64,000 nucleotides of DNA from Oxytricha trifallax (lineage: Eukaryota; Ciliophora; Spirotrichea; Sporadotrichida; Oxytrichidae): positions 62,001-126,000 of the forward strand of contig ARYC01000183.1 in NCBI GenBank assembly GCA_000711775.1, given 5' to 3'. The notes under the pieces were generated by a model. The model was not told the origin of the DNA and did not search any database. It saw nothing but the letters and a program-made list of their open reading frames with translations. Shown one piece after another: positions 57,124-64,000 of this stretch. Positions within the stretch are counted from its first letter, which is position 1; each line of letters starts with the position of its first letter. The position numbers and the translations under genes were made by a program.

Positions 57124-58841
57124 ATGGGAAATATAGCATAAACTAAAATGGATTAAAGAGCACCAGTTAAAACCTTTAGCTAGGAAGTCTAAAGTTAAAT
57201 GAAGTACATATCAGATGTCAAAGATGTGAAACTTGATAAATCTATGGTAAGTCTAATCCTTGTATATTCTCTTGTTACTTTATCTAACTAATTTTAGGGA
57301 TGTGTGATTGGAGCATTCATTGGTGATGCTGCTGGAGGTGTCTTAGAATTTATGAAGGATATCACTCAGGAGCAAGTTGATAATGCTATGTTAATGCCAG
57401 GGGGAGGAGCCATGCGTTTAGGGAATGGATAAATTACTGACGACTCTGAAATGGCTATGTGCATATTCCAAGGTCTTCTAGAAGGAAGAAGGAATGAACC
57501 TTAATCAGGTTAATTAGTACTAGACTTGGATAATATCACAATATTTAAAACTGTTAGGAAGATATAAATAAGAAATTTATTAAAGTATTTTTTAAAAATG
57601 GAATCAATTAATGTGAAAATAATTTAATTATTTTTAGTACGAATATTGTATAATCTCAAGATTTTTATTATTTGATATGGTAATTTATTTTAAATAAAAG
57701 TCAACTTACTTACTATTCTGATAAATTATATGCAAATTCTTGTAGTCAATTTCCCTCATAAATAATTATCACTCTTTAATGGACTTCATTTGAATATAAA
57801 TTTATTTTGCACCATTTTTGTACATATACTTAAATTAATTCTAAATTAATCTTTTTTAGCAATATCACAAAATATTTTGGGCTATGGAGAGATGCTGCTT
57901 TTGGTAAGAATTTATCAGTTTTTATAATTCAATAGTAATTAAATTTTCCTTGTTATAGATATTGGAAATACAACCTTTAAAGCATTGGTTGTAATAAATG
58001 CAAAGAAACCAAGCCCCTTTAATGTATATGGGAATGTAATGAAAGTTAATGTGTCATCTCAGACTAATGGATGTTTGATGAGAATCACTCCATTAGCTGT
58101 GTGGTGTCAAAACCTTTCAGATGAAGAATTATTTGAAGCAGTTAAACTATAAACTTAACTGACACATTGTCATCCAAATGCAGTGAGAGCATGTTAGCTA
58201 TATTGTTTGGCAATTAAGCATCTTATCAACAATCCAGGAGATGCAGCAGGAGCCTATCTTGTAGCTTAGAATATATAACCTTTTTATTTTTAAGCTAAAT
58301 CTATGGCAGGAGACATTGCAAGTTGGTTTGAAGCTATAGAAACAGGGTAGCTTCCGCCTGCTACTAAGAATATAGGACATTCTAAAATTGCCTTTACCTA
58401 TAGTTTCCACTATTTGTTATAAGTAGCAAACGACCCGACTTTAACTTATGAAAAATGCATAAAACAAATGCTTTTGGCTGGAGGAGATACCGATACTAAC
58501 GCTGCAATTGTTGGTGGATTCTTTTTTTTACATTTTCTTAAATATTTTAAATCTTATGATTACTAGGAGCATACTTTGGAGTAGGAGCTCTTCCACAAAA
58601 CATGATAGAAGCTATGTTAAGTTTCAAAACAGAGTCAGATGAGTTAAAGAAATAATATGGCGGGTAAATCAGACCTAGATACTTGATTCCACATTATACT
58701 TTACTTAATGATATCACTTTGATTACATAAAATGCTCCAAATATGTTAGTGGTTCAATATATGGGAGAGTTATATGATGAATAAGAGAAGATAAAGCAAA
58801 TTATAACAGATGCTAAGAATGCTTAAATTACTCAACCTTGA
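57124..58841 (+). CDS. ADP-ribosylglycohydrolase (ARH/DraG family)
   Basis: ATG at 57124 (MGNIAQTKMDQRAPVKTF), TGA at 58839-58841. Family signatures in order: GCVIGAFIGDAAGG, NGQITDDSEMAM (metal-binding T-D-D-S), NPGDAAGAY, and AGGDTDTNAAIVGG (the second metal cluster D-T-D). These bind two Mg ions and remove ADP-ribose from proteins or small molecules. Introns: about 57245-57298 and 57903-57958. IESs: 57542-57870 and 58519-58568. Length after removal is about 400 residues, normal for the family. Confidence 0.92.
57542..57870 (+). other. 329-bp IES, pointer AATATCACAA
   Basis: AATATCACAA at 57532-57541 and 57861-57870. Excision joins VLDLDN-IT to KYFGLWRDAAF in frame. Interior is AT-rich with no coding signal. 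Confidence 0.9.
58519..58568 (+). other. 50-bp IES, pointer GGA
   Basis: GGA at 58516-58518 and 58566-58568; excision joins TNAAIVGG to AYFGVGALPQNM in frame. Confidence 0.75.
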
Positions 58842-58968
58842 TTTGAAATATAAATAATGAAAACTTAATTAAATTAATTTGATATATTTAGTTATTCAGC
58901 ATAAATTTTCTATCTAAATTTTAATATAATAATAAATATATAAATAATAATTTATAATTTAAACATAA

Positions 58969-60040
58969 ATGAGAAAAATCAACGTGGATTCCTTGAAAAA
59001 GTTCCGTCGTCATCTATAGAAGCAAAAATTGAGGCATTTAGATAAATGTCGCGAAATAATTAGAAATAATCCAGAAAATCCTCCCAGAATATTCTCAAAT
59101 CATGCCTATACTGAAATTGATGTGATTCTCCCTAGTACAGACATGTAAAATCACTCTTATCACAATCAAAATCACCATACTTCTTTAGTTGGTAAGATTT
59201 TAGATTAATTTTAAAACCCCGTTAGTCAATTAAGAATGAAGATTGGGGATTATGAATAATGAAATTAAAAATATATTATTATTGGCTAAAATTAATTATA
59301 ATTAGGCTAAAAACAAATTTACGCACCCTGATTGGTTTAATTTAAAGAGACAATTATTCGAGCCAATAGTTTTAATAATTAGCCATAACTTTAATAATTT
59401 ACGCCAATAATAATTATATTTTAATTTCTTAATTCTTAATCCCCAATCTTCATTCTTAATTGACTTACGGGGTTTTAACTAATGAGTCCCCTGCATAAAA
59501 ATATTTGTTAGCCCCAAAACCCCTTACTTAAATCACCATTTGAATTCTTTGAACTCTTTCAACTAAGGTTCAAATTCAAAGGCTATCTTTGTTACAAGCA
59601 ACCAATAGAACAAGCAATTGTTAGGAGTTAATAGTTCTTTAGAAAAACCTAGTGTTGGTTTATTCAACTTCAACGATTCAAATTTCAACATCAACAACAA
59701 TATGGGTATCAGAGCGACTTAAAGCGCGACCAGCTCAATAACTAAACAGTAGCAACATTAAATCAATCCAGAAAAGAATCGTCAGTAAGTTAATGTGATT
59801 ATTAGCTCAGTCCGCATAGAAGATAAAACTGACGAAGTAGTAGAGAAGTTGACTAAAATGAATGCAATCGCTGATAAAATCAAGAGACTAAGGTAAATCA
59901 AGAAGCAGCTGCAGGACACTAAAATCAGGATAAATTAGAGCATGAGAATGAACTGGAGTGGCAAGTGCAAAAATGCAAGTATTGAGAGTTTGCGACATGA
60001 TAAGATCCACATAATCGATGCCAAATAGCAAGGATCTTGA
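58969..60040 (+). CDS. Unknown basic protein split by a MITE-like IES
   Basis: ATG at 58969 (MRKINVDSLKKFRRHLQKQK), TGA at 60038-60040. Basic N-terminal helix (KLRHLDKCREIIRNNPENPP), then after the 319-bp IES (pointer GTT) SPKTPYLNHHLNSLNSFN, an N/S-rich middle, and a helical end (EVVEKLTKMNAIADKIKRLR). About 250 residues. No known domain. The coding sequence just after the IES contains CCCCAAAACCCC (59511-59522), identical to telomeric repeats, read as Pro-Lys-Thr. 60041-60529 is AT-rich; nothing recognised. Confidence 0.6.
59191..59509 (+). mobile_element. IES carrying a C4A4-ended MITE-like element
   Basis: GTT at 59188-59190 and 59507-59509 bounds a 319-bp IES. Inside, 59211-59478 has imperfect terminal inverted repeats of about 75 bp that begin TTAAAACCCCG and end CGGGGTTTTAA. 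The AAAACCCC tip resembles both telomere repeats and TBE ends, but the remaining sequence is not TBE and nothing is coded. Confidence 0.75.
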
Positions 60041-60529
60041 GAAAGGTTTAGCCATTAATAAACGAGATTAAAGAGAAACTAAAATGAGATAAAAAAAGCA
60101 TTAAGAAACCTAAGAAGGTGCTATTGAACATATACCTAGACCATGAATATATTAGATCTATGAGTATTACTTATAAATATTTAGGAAGGGAAGTTATGAA
60201 AATTAAAGAATTACATATGTTCGAATTGATTTAGAAGTTTAATAGGAAAATTTTTGCAGCTCATATTTAATTAAGCAAAGAAATCTCGAATTTTCTTATA
60301 ACGTGAAATTAGTAAAAAATATTAAAAATGGCAAAATATTTCAAAATTTATATTTTATTTAAAGCTTTATCAAAATCTTTACACTGCAAATTTATCTTGG
60401 GAATTTATATTTAATATAATTCAAATTTAATTGTTTGTTTTTTAATTTCAAAATATTTTAATGATAGTAATTAATTTAATAATATTCTTTGAGCAATTAT
60501 TGCCCTTATTTTTTATGTTCTTACTTGAT

Positions 60530-63500
60530 TCATATAATTGAATTCAGCATATAGTCGAAGGAATCTTTCTTATCCAAAGCCTAATTGTACTACTAATTAT
60601 TGTTCTACGGCATCTACCTGGGCATGTTGGTTTTCTTGTACTTCTTCTTGTTTTTACTAGCTGATCGATTGTTAGGTCCTTACTTTTCTTCAAATTCCAA
60701 CATCAAGCACTTGACATCTTCCTTCTCCTTCTCAATCAGTCCTCGTTCATGCTCTATCTCTTCATTTTTAAGCCTCATTATTTCTTCGAATTCATTCTCT
60801 CTTCTCGCTAGTAACTCCTGCCTCTCTCTTATTTCCTTGATCTACTGCCTCATGCTAACTTCCATGACTAAAACCTGCTCTCTCTTCTCATCAACTAAAG
60901 TTTAGAGTTTTGTTTGCTGATCATTGACACCTTAAGCCCACCTTTTTTTCTCTTACTTTAAGTAGGTTGTAAGCTCATCTGCTTCCTTCATTCTTTACAA
61001 ACATTTATCTCGTTCTCTCTGAAGGTAAGACATGCTGTCTTCGATAATCATTTGAGTTTAGTCTTTTATTCTAGCTATATGTCTGTCCACTTTGTTTGCA
61101 TCTAACTATTCTCTCTGGAGATGTTAAAATTTAATAAATTTTCAAGATTTATGTTCTCTTTGAGTTGTGATCTTTCTGATAGTAATATCAAGCTCAGATT
61201 TCTGCTATTCTATCTACTGCTTGCTACTTCTGATTTCTTCAGCTAATTTAGTCATTTCATACTCTTTTTAAAGTATGGTCTCGTAGTCTTTTGTTAGAAT
61301 CTACAGCTTCTTCAAGTTCTATTGAATCTCTGATTTTTAAATGTTCAGCTTCTCTACTTTACCTTTTAGTTGCTCATCTAAATTATCTAGTTTCATTTTC
61401 TTTTCGAATAGTTAAGCTTCCCATTCATACAGCTTACTTTCCTTCTTGTCAAGTTCGTTTTCTCTTTATTTCACTTGACTAGCTGTAAGATGAGTATTAA
61501 AACTTATAAGAAAATGTAAATTCTATTAAAATGAGTGTCTACTTGCTTGTTCTATGAGCTATCTCTAACTCTTGTCTGATTAATCTACTTCAAGTTATTT
61601 CCCTTATCTTTATTCTCTGCTTGTAGGGGGTAATCATAGATATAATCCTTGTCTCTATACTTCCTATATATGGTATCTTTGACCTCTTTCTCCACAGCTC
61701 TTCTAAATCTGCTTTTTAAACTCACTTGCTTGTTCTTTGATATTCTTAAGCTCTTCCTTATATGAATCTAAATTAATTTTCTGATTACCAAATATCTAAT
61801 CCATTTTGGCTTTCTACTCATTAAGCTTTTACTTCTCTTTAATCAGCATGCTGTACACATCATCCATCTCTTTAACTTTGACTTCAAATGATTCCTAGTT
61901 TTTGATTAGCTTCTCTACATCTGACTACAACTTTTACTTTTCTTGTTCCTATTGCTGTTTGTGCGTTTTGAAATCAATGAGGTGATTAGAAATCTTCTCT
62001 AACAATTCAAAAGGGTCGAGTTTTGTTGAAGATTTTGGTGATTGAAGCTGCTGATTAAAGAATGATTCAAACTGCAAATTTATCCTGAAAATTTTATTTT
62101 CCAGTTTCTAGCATTGAGAACAGGACACGGGTCCTTAGGAACTCATTATATCGCAACTTAAGGTGGTCATTTAGGCGTGAGCTAAGGCATTATTGTTTCT
62201 TGTTTCAGGTTATTTTAGATTTTTTTTAGAATTTGGGTTAACCTACCAAGAGTTTCACGTTATTCTTAATAGAATAATGATAGATATAACTTCAATTTAA
62301 ATATGCTAAATTAAATTATTTATTAGATTTTAAGAAACTATAAATTAAAATTTTGTTATAACATACAAATTTTATGTAAAATATTTTTATCCAAATTTCG
62401 ATAAATTATTATTTTTACTTTAAAGTGTTTGGAACAGTATTCCCTAAAATTTTCCCTATTAATTAAGTTAAATTATTATGAGTATTAATTTTAGGTGGAA
62501 GCAGGAACATCATGCATTTTTTAATGACTTGGTGGTAGTTAATGCTTTTCATTAATCCTAAGGTTTATTATCTAATTCTGAGAACTAGGTGAAAAACATT
62601 GATATTTTCTCGGATCTTAAGTAACATATGATTATTCATTAGTATTATAGTTTTATCCATTTAAAAGTATAAATAAAATTTGATAGTGGGCTTATAGGTC
62701 TATTACCAATCATATTAAATGTTTTCTAGTTAACTAATCCAGCATTTGAATTATTTCTGTTCATAGTTGTCATGACTTGCTTGCCTTTAGATCCTATGGG
62801 CGAGAGAATATTATCGATACTTAGTGGCAAATTCAAGCAATCGACATAGTTTGTAGACTGAATTCTTTGATTTTTAGAAGTCTGCTTTCTTTTCTATATT
62901 TTATGATTCAAATTCGAGGTGGAAGAGTTCTTTGTCATCAAGTTTTTGTTACAGTTCCTGTTTTTGTTTTCTTTATCAAAGTAGGTGGAGAACTGCATTT
63001 TATTACCATTATTCTGGCATATTTCTTTGGAAGGAATTCTCTTTTATGAATTACTGCTTTACTTAGCAATATTTGCCTCTCTTGGTTTTTACTTTGATGT
63101 CCTCATGATATGATCTTTGCCTTAATGATTACTGGAGAGAATATATCTATCATCCAAGATTAAGGAGCCTTGGTTTGAGTATATTGGATTTTAAGTTTAG
63201 TACTATTGCTGTTATCCCACGCATGATAACTGTTGGAAAATACTACTAATAAAATGACATAAAATACTATCGAGTTGAGTTGACATCTCTGCCTAAGAAT
63301 TGTAGAAATTATCAGTCATTCGAAGATTCCTCTCCATTGACGATCTTTGGAGATCAAGTTAACTCTTTTTTATAGCGTCATTCTGATATCTCTTTGTAAT
63401 ATTTTGCTATCTATATAAATATTCAGAATACAAAAGTAAAAAGGAAAGCATACTGGTATCTTTGATGATTTTGGTAATTTAAATCATAGCCTGATTGATA

Positions 63501-63536
63501 GGACTAAAATTGCTGATTATTTTTGAATTCTTCCAT
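60530..63536 (-). CDS. Large coiled-coil protein, multi-MDS
   Basis: ATG at 63536 (MEEFKNNQQFQSYQSGYDLN), TGA at 60530-60532. The N-terminal third is N/S/Q-rich (AGLVNQKTFNMIGNRPISPLS), then NPNSKKNLKQPETRNNNALA and a short Cys pair (SCSQC), then about 450 residues of charged coiled coil (DPFELLEKISNHLIDFKTHK; ERQELLARRENEFEEIMRLK) and a basic tail (SASKNKKKYKKTNMP). IESs: near 63430-63470 (AGATA), about 62660-62700, about 62270-62460, 61478-61545 (CAAGT) and near 61130. One frame slip near 61725 (homopolymer). The two halves are taken as one gene on frame and order only; it could be two. Confidence 0.6.
61478..61545 (-). other. IES, pointer CAAGT
   Basis: ACTTG (CAAGT on the coding strand) at 61473-61477 and 61541-61545; removing 68 bp joins SSQNK-Q to VKQRENELDKKESKL in frame. 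Confidence 0.7.
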
Positions 63537-63589
63537 AATTAAATTAATTTGAATTTAAATTTTATTAAACAGATATCTATTAACTCAAT

Positions 63590-63770
63590 CAATTATACAA
63601 AGCAAATATTTCATTAATTCTGGATTGGCTAACAATCATGTTTGTGCTTTACATAATCAGCTTTTTAGCAATCTCTATTGCAGTAGAAAACTTTCAAACA
63701 TCTTGAGCAAGCTTTAAGATCTTTTGATGTCATTTTGCAAGAGCCACATACTTTCAAAGGGAATGAAAGT
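63590..63770 (-). CDS. MYND-type zinc finger MDS
   Basis: Minus-strand frame LSFPLKVCGSCKMTSKDLKA, then [26 protein letters not shown]: the full MYND set C-x2-C, C-x2-C, YC-x3-C, H-x3-C. MYND fingers mediate protein-protein contacts, often in transcription or methyltransferase proteins. Only this domain is visible. The frame ends soon on both sides (AT-rich), so the rest of the gene is elsewhere, presumably beyond the window. Confidence 0.75.
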
Positions 63771-63917
63771 ATTTTAATATATTTACAAATATAATTTTTC
63801 CTAAGATTGTAATTAGAAAGATTGCTAAATCATAATTTAATAGAGTTAGTAAAGTTGAACCTGAATTTTCTGCGTAAAATATATTTTAGTTTATTAATTT
63901 TTATTCTCAAAACTAAC

Positions 63918-64000
63918 ATGGAAACTTAACTATCTAACTAAAAGGGACTTGTGGATCTTTATAAAAGTTCTTTAGACTACAGTTGGATCCAGTATGACTT
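63918..64000 (+). CDS. Start of an unknown gene, cut by window edge
   Basis: ATG at 63918 opens METQLSNQKGLVDLYKSSLD and runs to the edge without TGA. Higher complexity than the AT-rich 63771-63917 before it. Too short to assign. Confidence 0.4.

Noticed and set aside
59511..59522. CCCCAAAACCCC in coding sequence as a transposon end or telomere-addition site
   Set aside because: It reads in frame (Pro-Lys-Thr), has no inverted partner or target duplication at this place, and a 12-bp match can occur by chance.
60600..60905. A plus-strand Ser/Phe/Leu-rich ORF resembling a membrane protein
   Set aside because: Antisense of a charged coiled-coil region; no support for the plus strand.
1..64000. 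Euplotes-type code (TGA = Cys) or Euplotes Tec elements
   Set aside because: TGA ends frames and TAA/TAG occur inside them as Gln; the transposons have TBE termini and gene content, not Tec.
1..64000. CRISPR arrays, prokaryotic operons, ribosome binding sites, tRNA or rRNA genes
   Set aside because: No regularly spaced repeats, no operon-like packing and no convincing tRNA cloverleaf or rRNA segment was seen by eye; a tRNA scan would be needed to exclude tRNAs fully.

Overview
This window reads as germline (micronuclear) DNA of a spirotrichous ciliate of the Oxytricha/Stylonychia/Tetmemena type. Three things point there. (1) Long open frames appear only when TAA and TAG are read as Gln and TGA as the sole stop. 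(2) Two large transposons (one cut by the window edge) end in the telomere-like inverted repeat CAAAACCCCAAAACCC with a 3-bp ANT target duplication, the hallmark of telomere-bearing elements (TBEs); a third, decayed copy is present. (3) Most genes are cut by short AT-rich, non-coding, repeat-bounded segments (internal eliminated sequences, IESs) whose removal at the flanking short direct repeats (pointers) restores one reading frame, so the coding pieces are macronuclear-destined segments (MDSs). Spliceosomal GT-AG introns of about 33-40 nt are also present.

Layout. 1-2197 right half of a TBE; 2.6-4.8 kb MDS-like islands, including a Q/N/Y-rich protein; 5.3-5.9 kb decayed TBE; 5.9-8.95 kb OSCA/TMEM63-like channel (-); 9.06-10.6 kb kinesin-3 motor MDS (-); 10.7-11.3 kb small unknown gene (-); 11.7-16.3 kb EF-hand gene split by a complete 4.155-kb TBE; 16.8-17.7 kb sirtuin N-terminal MDSs (-); 18.1-18.6 kb Cu/Zn SOD (-); 18.9-20.9 kb MFS transporter; 21.5-25.1 kb low-complexity protein; 25.3 kb small acidic protein (-); 25.8-29.2 kb unknown gene whose IES holds a MORN-repeat MDS between 40-bp inverted repeats; 29.3-31.2 kb coiled-coil protein (-); 31.5-33.4 kb CDPK-like pseudokinase; 33.6-35.9 kb voltage-sensor/phosphodiesterase fusion; 36.2-38.6 kb unknown; 38.7-41.7 kb the missing parts of the kinesin-3 and of the sirtuin, interleaved; 41.8-44.9 kb low-complexity proteins; 45.1-46.9 kb RPAP2/Rtr1-like; 47.2-53.2 kb TPR/IQ proteins; 53.3-57 kb Q-rich/coiled-coil proteins, one cut by a perfect 183-bp-arm palindrome; 57.1-58.8 kb ADP-ribosylglycohydrolase; 59-60 kb unknown gene with a C4A4-ended MITE-like IES; 60.5-63.5 kb coiled-coil protein (-); MYND MDS and a partial gene at the edge.

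The central result is a pair of scrambled genes spread over the same two loci. Kinesin-3 is encoded by 9055-10604 (-), then 40385-41660 (+), then 39731-38726 (-). The sirtuin is encoded by 17712-16799 (-), then 40342-39791 (-), and its second part lies between two kinesin segments. The joins are supported by exact 12-, 13- and 10-bp pointers, restored frames and known domain order. Several genes also carry single-base frameshifts at homopolymers that look like assembly errors. All coordinates of MDS ends without a named pointer are approximate.
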